Source: AWTP1-13 sp050248715 (lineage in GTDB: Bacteria; Pseudomonadota; Alphaproteobacteria; Rhizobiales; Hyphomicrobiaceae). Taken from it: a stretch of DNA of 64,000 bases. The stretch spans positions 1 through 64,000 of the forward strand of contig JBFWRV010000019.1 of the NCBI GenBank assembly GCA_050248715.1. The letters run 5' to 3'. The notes under the pieces are model-generated. The model was not told where the DNA came from. It saw only the letters and a program-made list of their open reading frames with translations, and made no database searches. The position numbers and the translations under genes were made by a program. This document shows, in pieces, positions 35,776 to 46,200 of this stretch (the stretch's first letter is position 1; every line of letters starts with the position of its first letter).

Positions 35776-36036
35776 TCAACCCTGCTCGAGCCACCAGCGC
35801 AGGGCGCGGCCGCCGACGTGGGCAAGGGTCGCAAGCACGATGTTGAGCATGATGCTGACGACGAGATACGTCGTCATTTTCGTGCTGAAGGGCACCTGTG
35901 GATGCTGGCGCAGGAGCTGCATCTTGCGCGCCCAGCCGCCGACCGTCATTGCGGCGGCGCCGGCGAGCGCGAGCCACCAGGAGCCGCCCGCATAGCCCGC
36001 GACCACCATCGCAGCCAGAACCAGGAATTCCAGCAT
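35776..36036 (-). CDS. Small hypothetical membrane protein
   Basis: An 86-residue protein with hydrophobic segments near residues 2-15 and 21-34 and a third at ~55-72, ending RALRWWLEQG. I do not recognise the family. The ATG at 36036 follows GGGGGT. It lies downstream of the flavoprotein gene on the same strand, 65 bases away. Confidence 0.55.
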   Translation of the reverse strand: MLEFLVLAAMVVAGYAGGSWWLALAGAAAMTVGGWARKMQLLRQHPQVPFSTKMTTYLVVSIMLNIVLATLAHVGGRALRWWLEQG

Positions 36037-36101
36037 CGACCCCCCGGCTCGCTGCATGCCCCCGCGTCGCGACGTTCCTCACGGCGGCCGCAAAGTCAAC
36101 C

Positions 36102-37340
36102 CTAGGGCGCAACGCCGATCCGGCGCAGCGCGCCGCGGCCGGCGGCCGCGCCCGTCGCGAATGCCGCCTGCAGCAAATAGCCGCCGGTCGGCGCCTCCCA
36201 GTCGAGCATCTCGCCCGCCGCGAAGACGCCGGGCAGCCGGCGCAGCATGAAAGTCTCGTCGACCTCGTCGAGGGCGATGCCGCCGGCGGTCGAGATCGCG
36301 CGGGCGATGGGCGCCGTTCCCGTCAGGCGCACAGGGGTCGCCTTGATGAGGCCGGCAAGCGCGGACGGAGTGAGTGCGGAGAGCCGCTGTGCGCTGGCGA
36401 TGACCGCCTCGTGCAGCAGGCCGATGGCGGCCGGCGACAGGCTCGCGGCCTTGCGCAGGAACGTCGACAGCGACTGCTTGCCGCGCGGCGCCGCCAGCCG
36501 GTGCTCGAGCACGGCGATGGGAACGTCCGGCAGCAGATCGAGGCGCAGGACCGCTTCGCCCGTGGCGGCGATGGCCTCGCGCAGCGGGGCGGAGAGCGCG
36601 TAGATGCCGCCGCCTTCGAGGCCGCCGCGCGTGATGAGCGCTTCGCCGCGCGCCTCGTGGGCGCCGGACGACAGTCCGAGCCGCTTCAGGGGTGCGCCGG
36701 CAAAACGGTCGCGGAAGATGTCGGACCAGCTCGTGAGAAAGCCGCAGTTCGCGGGACGCAGGGGCGCAACGCGCACGCCGGCGGCGGCGAGCACACCCGC
36801 CCACGCGCCGGTCGAGCCGAGCTGCGGCCAGCTTGCCCCGCCGAGCGCCAGAACGGTGGCGTCAGCGGCAGCCGTCACCGGCCCCGAGGGGCTGGCGAAG
36901 GTGAGCGACCCCGCTGCATCCCAGCCGGTCCAGCGATGCCGCAACCTGAAGGCGACGCCCGCCGCATCGAGGCGGCGCAGCCAGGCGCGCAGCAGCGGCG
37001 AGGCCTTCATTGCCTTGGGAAACACGCGCCCGCTCGTGCCGACGAACGTCTCCTGCCCCAGCCCCTCGCACCAGGCGCGCAACGCCGATGGCGGGAACGC
37101 CTCGATTGGCGGCCGCAGGCGGTGCTCGGCGGCACCGTAGCGGGTGAGCAGACGCTGCAGATCCTCGCTGTGGGTGAGGTTCAGCCCGCCACGGCCCGCC
37201 AGCAGGACCTTGCGGCCCGGCGATGCCATGGCGTCATACACGGTGACGCGCGCCCTTCCTTGGACGAGCACCTCGGCCGCGATCAGCCCGGCCGGGCCGG
37301 CACCAATGACGGCGACGTGGGATTGGGAGGGGGCTGGCAT
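36102..37340 (-). CDS. BaiN/HI0933-like NAD(P)/FAD-dependent oxidoreductase (TIGR03862-type)
   Basis: A 412-residue flavoprotein. The FAD-binding motif GAGPAGLIAAEVL starts at residue 13, and KVLLAGRGGLNLTHSE carries the family signature GGRCN-like loop (here GRGGLN). The C-terminal motif GVFAAGEMLDWEAPTGGYLLQAA closes the FAD site. Such proteins are aminoacetone-oxidase-like or BaiN-type reductases of uncertain substrate. It starts with ATG 37340 after GGG. Cytoplasmic. Confidence 0.88.
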   Translation of the reverse strand: MPAPSQSHVAVIGAGPAGLIAAEVLVQGRARVTVYDAMASPGRKVLLAGRGGLNLTHSEDLQRLLTRYGAAEHRLRPPIEAFPPSALRAWCEGLGQETFVGTSGRVFPKAMKASPLLRAWLRRLDAAGVAFRLRHRWTGWDAAGSLTFASPSGPVTAAADATVLALGGASWPQLGSTGAWAGVLAAAGVRVAPLRPANCGFLTSWSDIFRDRFAGAPLKRLGLSSGAHEARGEALITRGGLEGGGIYALSAPLREAIAATGEAVLRLDLLPDVPIAVLEHRLAAPRGKQSLSTFLRKAASLSPAAIGLLHEAVIASAQRLSALTPSALAGLIKATPVRLTGTAPIARAISTAGGIALDEVDETFMLRRLPGVFAAGEMLDWEAPTGGYLLQAAFATGAAAGRGALRRIGVAP

Positions 37341-37416
37341 TTGCCTGCAAGTGTAGCGCGGCGCGGCTGGGCTAGAGGAATCTCCGATCAGCTCTGCTTG
37401 CGGTCATGCCGGAACT

Positions 37417-37503
37417 CACCCCGGCTCGGAGGGATGCAGGGCCGCGGTCGCAAACCGCGGCCCCTGGGTCCCGGCTCTCGGGCTACGCCCTCGGCGGGGA
37501 TGA
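37417..37503. repeat. Intergenic palindromic repeat (GGGATGACA family)
   Basis: Includes GCCGCGGTCGCAAACCGCGGC, a stem with 7-bp arms, and then CCCCTGGGTCCCGG and GGGGATGACAGG. Same family as 16248, 20499 and 63650. Confidence 0.75.
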
Positions 37504-37555
37504 CAGGATTTCATGGCAGGCCGGCCTGTGCGTTCGCGGCGATCGAATGCGGGGC

Positions 37556-38500
37556 CTACTTCAGGCCGCGGCCGAGGCGCCACATCTCCTCCTGCACGCG
37601 GATGTCGGCGAGGATGCGGTCGAGGAGGAGGCACGTGCGCTTGAAGAGCTCGGAGTCCTCGCGATAGTCGGCCGGCGCGAAGAAATCGCAGCGCTCCGCC
37701 TTGAAAAGCTCCACGCACTTGGCCTTGCCCTTGCCCGGCGGATGCACGGCAATCGCATGGCCGCCGTTCTTGCGCGTCACGGCCATGGAGGGAACGTCCG
37801 TGTCGCCGTCGCCGAAGTAGATCATGTTGGAGAACGGGATCGGCCGCGCATCCTCGGGCATGTGCTGGTTGATGTTCTCGCCCAGGTCCTCGATGCCCTT
37901 GTTGATGCGGAAGAGGTACTGCGTCTTGCCGGTGTCGGTAATGACGCGCTTGGGGTAGGGCAGCTCGTAGGCCTCGAAGGAGTATTCGGAGGCGAACACG
38001 TTGTGGAAGCGCTTGTAGATGCTGGTGCCCTCCACGATCTCGGTGAGGCCCGACGAGATCAGGTAGTGGCGCAGGTGCACGCCGTGGCTCTGGGCGTGGC
38101 TCTTGACATAGGCGCCGATGGCATCGAACCAGGCTTCCACGCCCGGATAGAACTCGACGCGCCTGCCCTGGGCCACGAGGTCGCGCCGATCGATGCGCAC
38201 GCCCTTGGCCTTCGCCTTCTTGTACATGAGGTGCATGTAGGTGATGAGCGGATCGGCCTGGGTCTTGCGGGCGAGCTCGTTGCTCTCCGCCCAGAACGCG
38301 GCGGCGTCCGCGCCGATCTGAGGCAGGAAGGCGTATTCCTGCATGGGGCGCGGACTGAGGGTGCCGTCGAAATCGTAGACGAGAGCGATGGTCTTCTTCT
38401 CGAACTTCGGCACCTGAATGCGGCGCGCGCCCGGCCCGGCGCCCGCCTCGGGTGCCTCGTCCTCGACCGCCCTGCGCCGGCCGCCGGTTCGCTCGACCAT
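37556..38500 (-). CDS. HAD-family hydrolase (phosphatase-like)
   Basis: A 314-residue HAD protein. Motif I YDFDGTLSPRP is at ~42-52 (nucleophile Asp in DFDGT); later come LISSGLTEIVEG (motif II Ser) and GDGDTDVPSM near the metal site. Residues ~115-200 form a large insert or cap domain. The N-terminal ~35 residues are charged and poorly conserved (many Arg, Glu, Gly). It is divergent from the M20 hydrolase gene. The substrate is unknown. Confidence 0.82.
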   Translation of the reverse strand: MVERTGGRRRAVEDEAPEAGAGPGARRIQVPKFEKKTIALVYDFDGTLSPRPMQEYAFLPQIGADAAAFWAESNELARKTQADPLITYMHLMYKKAKAKGVRIDRRDLVAQGRRVEFYPGVEAWFDAIGAYVKSHAQSHGVHLRHYLISSGLTEIVEGTSIYKRFHNVFASEYSFEAYELPYPKRVITDTGKTQYLFRINKGIEDLGENINQHMPEDARPIPFSNMIYFGDGDTDVPSMAVTRKNGGHAIAVHPPGKGKAKCVELFKAERCDFFAPADYREDSELFKRTCLLLDRILADIRVQEEMWRLGRGLK

Positions 38501-38665
38501 GGGTGTGCTGCCTGAAAAGTTGGCCCTGGCTCTTGGTCCTCAGCTTCAGCCGATTCGTGTGGCATCTCAAAGTCGGAGGCACCGCCCTCCACGTGTTCCT
38601 CCGCCGCGATGACCTGCGGCGTAGCCGCGCTTGGCAGCGGCGATGGTCGCACCTACCATCGGGGC

Positions 38666-39955
38666 ATGAGGGCAAAGCAGGGCAGGGGCGGAATCAAGCA
38701 GACGGGCGGCAGGGGTCGGGCGCCGCGCTTCGGCACCGCGCTGATGGCGCGTCTCGATGCCCTGGCACAGTTCACGGAGGTGGAAGGGGAGCTCACGCGC
38801 CGCTACCTGAGCCCCCCGCACCTCGAGGCCATGCGCCGGGTCGCCGCCTGGATGGCCGATGCCGGCATGAGCGTGCGCACCGACCCGCTGTGCAGCGTGT
38901 TCGGCCGCTATGAGGGCCGCGCGGCAAACGCGCCCGCGATCATGCTGGGGTCGCATATCGACACGGTGGTCAATGCCGGCAAATACGACGGCAACCTCGG
39001 CGTGCTCGCGGCGATTGCCGTCGTGGAAGAGCTGGCACGCACGGGAGAGCGACTGGCGCATGCAATCGAGGTGGCAGCCTTCGGCGAGGAGGAAGGATCG
39101 CGCTTTCCGACCCACATTCTCACCTCCTCGGCGCTGACGGGCGCCGCCACGCCGGCGCTGCTCGACCTGAAGGATGCGGACGGCATCTCCGTGCGCGAGG
39201 CGCTGGCCGCCGCCGGGGGCGATGCCGCAGCCTACCGGGCCTGCCGGAGAAAGAAGGGCGAGATTGCGGCCTATCTCGAGTTGCATATCGAGCAGGGTCC
39301 CGTGCTCGAGGACGAAGGCTTGGCACTCGGCGCCGTCACCGCCATCCAGGGCTCGCTGCGCCTGCGCGTGACGGTCGAGGGGTTCGCGGGGCATGCCGGC
39401 ACGGTGCCGATGGGCTCGCGCCGCGACGCGCTCGCAGCCGCCAGCGAGATGATCCTGGCCGTCGAGCGCACGGCGCTCGCCACGCCCGATCTCGTCGCCA
39501 CGGTCGGCCGCCTGAGGCCGCTCCCCGGCATCACCAACGTGATCCCGGGCAGCGTCGAGTTCACGATCGACATGCGCAGCCCCTCCGACGCCGTGCGGCG
39601 CAAGGCCGGCAAGGCGCTGCTGGCAACGCTCGGGGAAATCGCCAGGCGGCGGCGTGTGAAGGTCGAGGCCGAGACGTACCAGGAGAACCCCGCGGTGGTG
39701 CTGGATGCCGGCGTGGTCGATACGGTGGCCGACGCCATATCCGCCTGCGGTCACGCGCCCAAGCGCCTTCCCTCCGGGGCGGGCCACGACGCCATGATCA
39801 TGCAGAACTTCTGCCCCTCCGGCATGATCTTCCTGCGCTGCAAGGACGGCATCAGCCACAACCCCGCGGAATCGATCACGGTCGGGGATGCAGACCTCGG
39901 CGTAAGGGTGCTGCTGGAGGCCGCGCTGCGCCTCGATCGGCGATTTGCAGGCTGA
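38666..39955 (+). CDS. M20-family amidohydrolase (allantoate amidohydrolase/N-carbamoyl amino acid hydrolase-type)
   Basis: A 429-residue Zn-dependent hydrolase of the Zn-peptidase (M20/M28-like) type. Metal ligands are in GSHIDTVVNAGKYDG and FGEEEGSRFP; a C-terminal GAGHDAMIMQ region completes the site. This subtype hydrolyses N-carbamoyl amino acids, allantoate or ureidoglycolate. It starts with ATG at 38666; an earlier start would add 19 unconserved residues. It is followed by a second M20 enzyme 6 bases later, so the two may work on related substrates. Confidence 0.88.
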   Translation: MRAKQGRGGIKQTGGRGRAPRFGTALMARLDALAQFTEVEGELTRRYLSPPHLEAMRRVAAWMADAGMSVRTDPLCSVFGRYEGRAANAPAIMLGSHIDTVVNAGKYDGNLGVLAAIAVVEELARTGERLAHAIEVAAFGEEEGSRFPTHILTSSALTGAATPALLDLKDADGISVREALAAAGGDAAAYRACRRKKGEIAAYLELHIEQGPVLEDEGLALGAVTAIQGSLRLRVTVEGFAGHAGTVPMGSRRDALAAASEMILAVERTALATPDLVATVGRLRPLPGITNVIPGSVEFTIDMRSPSDAVRRKAGKALLATLGEIARRRRVKVEAETYQENPAVVLDAGVVDTVADAISACGHAPKRLPSGAGHDAMIMQNFCPSGMIFLRCKDGISHNPAESITVGDADLGVRVLLEAALRLDRRFAG

Positions 39956-39961
39956 CCTAGC

Positions 39962-41194
39962 ATGCCGGCAGCGCTGCAACAGAAAATCACCAAGCTGGTC
40001 GAGGCGCGCTTCGAGGAAGAGGTGGCGTTCCTGCGCGAGCTGGTGCGCGTGCCCACCGATACGCCGCCGGGCGACAACGCGCCCCACGCCGAGCGAACGG
40101 CCGCCCTTCTGGAAGCCATGGGCTACACCGTGGAGCGCCACCCGGTGCCGGCGCGGCAGGTGCGGGCGGCGGGCCTCGCTTCGCTGACCAATCTCATCGT
40201 GCGGCGGCGTTTCGGCGCGGGGCCGACCATTGCCCTCAACGCCCACGGCGACGTTGTGCCTCCGGGCGCCGGCTGGACCAGGCCTCCCTACGAGGGGGTG
40301 ATCGAGGGTGGACGCATGTACGGGCGCGGCGTCGCCGTGTCCAAGTCCGACTTCGCCACCTACACGTTCGCCCTGCGCGCGCTGGAAGCACTGGGGCGGC
40401 CGCTCGCGGGCGCCATCGAATTGCACTTCACCTATGATGAGGAATTCGGCGGACTGCTGGGCCCAGGTACCCTGCTGCGAACCGGCGCTACCAAGCCAGA
40501 CCTCGCCATTGGCCCGGGCTTCTCCTACGCCGTCGTCACCGCGCATAACGGCTGCCTGCAATTGGAGGTGACGGTGCACGGGAAATCGGCGCACGCGGCG
40601 ATGCCCGAGACCGGCCATGACGCGCTGGAGGCGGCAACGCGCATTCTCCACGCGCTCTATGCGGAGCGACGGAGCTACGCATCGACGCGATCGGCGGTTC
40701 CAGGCATCGGCAGCCCGAACCTGACCGTGGGACGCATCGAGGGGGGCATCAACACCAACGTCGTGCCGGACCGCGTCACCCTGAAGCTCGACCGGCGCAT
40801 GACCCCCGAGGAGGACCCCGCCGAGGCCGAGCGGCGCCTCAAGGCTGTGATCCGCGGAGCGGTGAAGGGGCTGGCCGGCATCAAGGTCGACGTGCGCCGG
40901 CTGCTGCTGGCGCGTGCGCTCGCACCGCTTCCCGGTCACGAGCGCCTGGCGGACGCGATCCGTGCACGGGCTCAAGCCGTGCTCGGCGAGGCCATCCCCG
41001 CCACCGGCTCGCCGCTCTACACCGACGCACGCCTCTATGCGGAAGCGGGCGTGCCGACCGTGCTCTACGGCGCCGGCCCGCGCTCCATCCTGGAGGCCAA
41101 CGCCAAGCGTGCCGACGAGAACCTGGCGCTCGACGACCTCAAGCACGCGACCGTGGTTGTGGCCTTGGTGCTGGCCGACCTGCTGGCGGCGTGA
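39962..41194 (+). CDS. M20-family peptidase/deacylase (ArgE/DapE-like)
   Basis: A 410-residue metallohydrolase of the ArgE/DapE/ACY1 type. First Zn ligand in LNAHGDVVPPGAGW, the bridging and catalytic acids in YDEEFGG (~160), and the dimerisation domain at ~180-300 with GKSAHAAMPETG. It is expected to deacylate an N-acyl amino acid or similar. It follows the previous hydrolase on the same strand. Substrate unknown. Confidence 0.86.
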   Translation: MPAALQQKITKLVEARFEEEVAFLRELVRVPTDTPPGDNAPHAERTAALLEAMGYTVERHPVPARQVRAAGLASLTNLIVRRRFGAGPTIALNAHGDVVPPGAGWTRPPYEGVIEGGRMYGRGVAVSKSDFATYTFALRALEALGRPLAGAIELHFTYDEEFGGLLGPGTLLRTGATKPDLAIGPGFSYAVVTAHNGCLQLEVTVHGKSAHAAMPETGHDALEAATRILHALYAERRSYASTRSAVPGIGSPNLTVGRIEGGINTNVVPDRVTLKLDRRMTPEEDPAEAERRLKAVIRGAVKGLAGIKVDVRRLLLARALAPLPGHERLADAIRARAQAVLGEAIPATGSPLYTDARLYAEAGVPTVLYGAGPRSILEANAKRADENLALDDLKHATVVVALVLADLLAA

Positions 41195-41310
41195 TCTGGC
41201 ACTTTGGCAACATGCGTCGCGATGATAATCTGCCGGGATGCCAAAAACCGTCGCTACGCCGATCCCGATGCGGTGGCGGCATTCTTCGCGCGCTTCGGCA
41301 CGCCGATCGG

Positions 41311-41586
41311 ATGAGCGTCGTCTTTCGAGAGGAGGCCCTTGCCGATCTCGATGAAATCGTTCGCTACGTCGGCCAGTACAGCCCTGCCGCGGCGACCCGC
41401 GTCGTGAATCGTATCCACCAAGTCATCTACGGAACGATTGATCGATTTCCCTAGAGCGGCAGGCCCAACCCCGCCAACAATACACGCGAATATGCCGTCC
41501 CCGGCTTGCCGTATCTCGTGATCTATGTCCCGACGGCAGAACTCATTCACACCTCTCGCAATCCCGGCGCCAAACGGCGACCCTAG
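41311..41586 (+). pseudogene. ParE/RelE-type toxin gene with in-frame stop
   Basis: The reading frame from ATG 41311 gives VVFREEALADLDEIVRYVGQ and then SGRPNPANNTREYAVPGLPYLVIYV, the two halves of a ParE toxin, but a TAG at 41452-41454 splits them after IDRFP. Without that stop the frame runs on to the TAG at 41584, giving about 91 residues, the usual ParE size. The start overlaps a TGA in the upstream frame (GGATGAG), as for an antitoxin-toxin pair, but the preceding ~90 bases hold only a short, unrecognisable remnant. It is probably a decayed toxin-antitoxin module. Confidence 0.8.
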
Positions 41587-41629
41587 TCGAGCCGAAGGTC
41601 CGGGGCGGTGTCGGCGATTCCGAGGCGGA

Positions 41630-42505
41630 TCAGGCCACCTGCTGCACGGGCGAGGGCACGTCCTTGGTGGTGACGCGGCGCAGGTCGCGGGGGTGGACCG
41701 CATCGTCGTAGGGCCGGCCGCGGTGCAGCGTGCAGCGGTTGTCCCAGATCACCAGATCGCCGACGCGCCAGGTGTGGCGATGCACGAACTCGCGCTGGGT
41801 CGCGTGCTCCGTCAGGTCGCGCAGCAGCAGGCGGCCGTCCGGCATCGGCCAGCTCACGACATGGGAGGCATGCGAGCCGAGGTAGAGCGTCTTGCGCCCG
41901 GAGCCCGGATGCACGCGCACCAAGCGGTGCCGGGCCGGGGGCAGCGCCGCGCGCTCGGCGTCCGTATAGTCGGTGTGGCCGAGCTGGCCGCGCGAGTGGA
42001 AGATCGAATGCTCGACCACGAGGTCCTCGATCCTGGCCTGCAGCGCGGGCGTCAGCGCATCGTAGGCGGCGCGCAGGTCGGCGAACTCGGTCTCGCCTCC
42101 GACCGGGGGAACGACGTGGGCGAACAGCATGGAGAGCGCACCCGGCACCACGCGAAACGAGGCATCGGAATGCCAGAGCTGGTTGCCGAGCGCATCGAGG
42201 CGGCGATGGTCGTCGCGCGCCCTGAGCTGGTTCTTGGCATCGAGGTTGGAAATGTCGGCGAGCTCGGCGTGCTTCAGGCGCTGCTGGACACGGTGGTTGC
42301 GGGGCGGCTCGATGCCGCCAAACAGGCGGCCGACACCCAGCAGGCGATCGTCATCGAGCGACTGCTCATGGAACACGAGCACGGCGTGACGGTCGATGGC
42401 ATCGCTCAGTTGGCGAACCGCATCCGGCGCCAGGGTGGGAGAGAGCTCGACGCCGGCGACGTCACCGACGAACTCGGGGTGCAGCTGGCGCACGGTGATG
42501 GTCAT
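41630..42505 (-). CDS. TauD/TfdA-family Fe(II)/2-oxoglutarate dioxygenase
   Basis: A 291-residue dioxygenase of the taurine/2,4-D type. The facial triad is visible: His-Asp in WHSDASFR near residue 112 and the distal His in CTLHRGRPYDD, with the 2-oxoglutarate Arg in RDLRRVTTK. It should hydroxylate a small organic acid or sulfonate in the cytoplasm, with CO2 and succinate released. It starts with ATG at 42505 behind GGAGG. No sulfonate ABC transporter lies next to it, so the substrate is open. Confidence 0.9.
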   Translation of the reverse strand: MTITVRQLHPEFVGDVAGVELSPTLAPDAVRQLSDAIDRHAVLVFHEQSLDDDRLLGVGRLFGGIEPPRNHRVQQRLKHAELADISNLDAKNQLRARDDHRRLDALGNQLWHSDASFRVVPGALSMLFAHVVPPVGGETEFADLRAAYDALTPALQARIEDLVVEHSIFHSRGQLGHTDYTDAERAALPPARHRLVRVHPGSGRKTLYLGSHASHVVSWPMPDGRLLLRDLTEHATQREFVHRHTWRVGDLVIWDNRCTLHRGRPYDDAVHPRDLRRVTTKDVPSPVQQVA

Positions 42506-42590
42506 CGCGTCCTCCGCCCGGCTTGCTTGGGCCCGAAATTCATTTGCCGCGACATTGAAAGGCCAGACCGCACGGTCGTCAAATGGCGCT

Positions 42591-42917
42591 TCAGTCCGAA
42601 TCCGACCAGTCGATGAGCGCCTCGCATCCGCACGTCTCGCATCGGAAATAATCGTCTTTCGCGTCGGATGGGATGGGAACGAGCACCGACTGGGCTTCGT
42701 GACGAACCCAGCAATTCGGGCATTGATACTGTTCCCCGATCTGAACCTGAAAACTCGAAAGGCGCTCGCGCGCGAGGTCCATCGACCCGAGCTCGGCTCG
42801 TATGTCCCGCGCATGCGCTTCCAGGCGAAGAAGTTCCGCATCGAGGGCTGAGCGGCGGCTCTGCAATTCCTCGCCGATCTCCTGGGCGAGGTCGGACAAA
42901 TTCCGCACGATGGACAT
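42591..42917 (-). CDS. Small zinc-ribbon protein, unknown
   Basis: A 108-residue protein. Residues ~1-58 are highly helical (DLAQEIGEELQSRRSALDAELLRLEAHARDI, likely coiled coil) and residues ~70-105 carry two Cys pairs, CPNC and CETCGC, typical of a zinc ribbon. It starts with ATG 42917 after GGAGGG. I do not recognise a family. It is alone between the dioxygenase and a small upstream gene of murA; function unknown. Confidence 0.6.
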   Translation of the reverse strand: MSIVRNLSDLAQEIGEELQSRRSALDAELLRLEAHARDIRAELGSMDLARERLSSFQVQIGEQYQCPNCWVRHEAQSVLVPIPSDAKDDYFRCETCGCEALIDWSDSD

Positions 42918-43178
42918 GCATCCCTCCTCACAGCCCGATGGTATCCCTCGCATTTCCAGCCGGCAAGAACGGCGGCTTCCCGCGGTGGGCAGCGGTTGAA
43001 GGCGCCTCGCCCGAACGGGCGTTCCCGCGGTCTGCTCGTGCGATAAGGATGGGTATTTCCGGGCGCAACCCCAATCCGCATCGGAACCGGTACGCCTGCA
43101 ACTGCCGCCTTGTGCAGCCCTCGCGGCGCACATAGAGTCAATTCTCGCTTGGCCGGTCGGTGCGCCGGGAAATGCGTC

Positions 43179-43349
43179 ATGGCGGACAGGCCAAAAACCC
43201 AGAAGGGCTCGCAGGCGGAGGATCGGCGCCAGCGCCTTGCGGCTGCGCTCCGGGAGAACCTCGGCAAGCGCAAGGCGCAGGCCCGCGCCCGCGCTGCGGC
43301 GGAAAAGTCACAGCCCGGCCCCGACATCGACCCGGGCGGAAAGACGTGA
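43179..43349 (+). CDS. Small basic protein upstream of murA
   Basis: A 56-residue protein rich in Arg, Lys, Gln and Ala (MADRPKTQKGSQAEDRRQRL at the start, then RENLGKRKAQARARAAAE). Short basic proteins of this kind often precede murA in alphaproteobacteria. It has no obvious domain. The ATG has a weak GGGA site upstream. It lies 54 bases before murA and may share its transcript. Confidence 0.6.
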   Translation: MADRPKTQKGSQAEDRRQRLAAALRENLGKRKAQARARAAAEKSQPGPDIDPGGKT

Positions 43350-43403
43350 GCGATCTTGTTGCGTAGAGTGCGCTGCAGCAAAAGCGAAGAACGGGGCTCA
43401 CTC

Positions 43404-44688
<1,285 letters not shown>

Positions 44689-44696
<8 letters not shown>

Positions 44697-45579
44697 GGGC
44701 GGCAAACGCCGCGGGTATCCGGCCCGGGCTGCCCGGGGACTTGCCGCTATTGTCGCTCTCTACCTTGCCGCCGCCTATGTCGTGCTGCCGGCGCTGTGGT
44801 CGCACTACGAGCATCAACCGGGGCTGGCGGCGCGGCCGATGGTCACCGTCACACCGCAAGGCATTCCCGGCGATCCCCTGAACGTCGGTCTCGTCGGCTC
44901 GCGTGCCGAGGTCATGCGGGCAATGAGGGCAGCCGGCTGGCACCCCGCCGATCCCATCACGCTCGCAAGCTCGCTCGAGATCGGCCTCAGCGTCGCGCTT
45001 GTTCGGCCCTACGTGGATGCGCCCGTAAGCACGCTGATGTATCAGGGACGGCGGCAAGACCTGGCCTTCGAGAAACCGGTCGGCCGCAGCGCGGAACACC
45101 GCCACCACGTCCGGTTCTGGCTCACGCTCCCATCCGGCGCGGAGGGACGCGAGGTCTGGCTGGGTGCGGCGAGCTTCGACCGCAGCGTCGGCTTCAGCCA
45201 CGACACCGGACAGATCACGCATCACATCGACCCCGACCTGGATGCGGAGCGCGCCTTCGTCATGGAGAGCGTCGCGGCGGCGGGCACGCTCGCACAGATC
45301 TACGAGGTCGCGGGCGCCGGGCCGACCCTCAACGGGCGCAACGGGGGCGGCGACCGCTATTTCACCGACGGGGAGATCGTCATCGGTGTTCTGAGGCCGA
45401 CTGTCGATGCTGCGGCACCGCCACCGCGCCGGCTCCCGAGCCCGGCTGCGACGGCCCTGAAGGGGCGCGTCTGGGCTGCCATTCTCGCGGCGGGCCGCTC
45501 GCTGGGCCTCGTGCCGGTGCCCCACACGCTGCAAGGCGGGGAGCAGGCGCTGTCACCCTGCCCGCCGGCCGCCGGCTGA
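44689..45579 (+). CDS. LssY C-terminal domain-like protein
   Basis: A 296-residue protein with one N-terminal hydrophobic segment (GLAAIVALYLAAAYVVLPAL, ~17-36) and a soluble domain with GDPLNVGLVGSRAEV, RRQDLAFEKPVG and TRGRxxG-like segments found in the LssY C-terminal domain family. Role unknown; LssY proteins are linked to lipid or phosphatase-like membrane functions in other species. The start is a GTG at 44689 overlapping murA. The last 30 residues are unconserved and Pro-rich. Confidence 0.7.
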
Positions 45580-45698
45580 GCCCCGTTCCAGCCCGCAGTT
45601 GTATGCCGGCGACCGCTTCGCTATCACTGCCCCGGCGCGGGTCGGGCATTGGGCCTGATCCGGCATCGAACGCGAGCACGCTTCGAGGACATACACCA

Positions 45699-46160
45699 AT
45701 GCCGGAGCTGAAGCTCATCGCCTTCGATGCCGAGGACCTCGCCGTGATGTCGGCGCACCTGCAGGATGCCGTGCTCAGGGTCGGCGACATCGCCTATTTG
45801 CCGCGCGAGCGCCGATTTGCGGCGATCGTCAATCGCTTCGACTGGCCCGAGGCCCTCGATGGCGCCGACGGCAAGCCCGCAACCTATACACGCCGCCGTT
45901 CCGGCCTGCGCTTCGAGCGCGTGCTCGGCGCCAAGCTGATGGGCATCGACCTCTCCCGCAAGGACACGGTGCTGGAGCTCCTGGCACTGAGCTTCGAGCC
46001 CGCGGAAGCGCCCGGCGGCAGCGTGATCATTCATTTCGCCGGCGGAAGCGCGATCAAGCTCGAAGCCGAATGCGTCGAGGCCGAGCTGAAGGACCTGGGA
46101 CCGGTTTGGCGCGCGACCTCCATGCCCAGCCATCCGGACGACGACCCAGCCCCAGCGTGA
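45699..46160 (+). CDS. DUF2948 family protein
   Basis: A 153-residue protein of the DUF2948 family, which has a conserved place between murA and hisD in many Hyphomicrobiales. It has AEDLAVMSAHLQDAVLRVGD and FAAIVNRFDWPEA near the N-terminus and an acidic C-terminus. Function unknown. It is cytoplasmic, with no signal peptide. Confidence 0.85.
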   Translation: MPELKLIAFDAEDLAVMSAHLQDAVLRVGDIAYLPRERRFAAIVNRFDWPEALDGADGKPATYTRRRSGLRFERVLGAKLMGIDLSRKDTVLELLALSFEPAEAPGGSVIIHFAGGSAIKLEAECVEAELKDLGPVWRATSMPSHPDDDPAPA

Positions 46161-46200
46161 CCCATGACGGCGGCTCGAGCGCCGCCGGCCGGAGCCAGCC

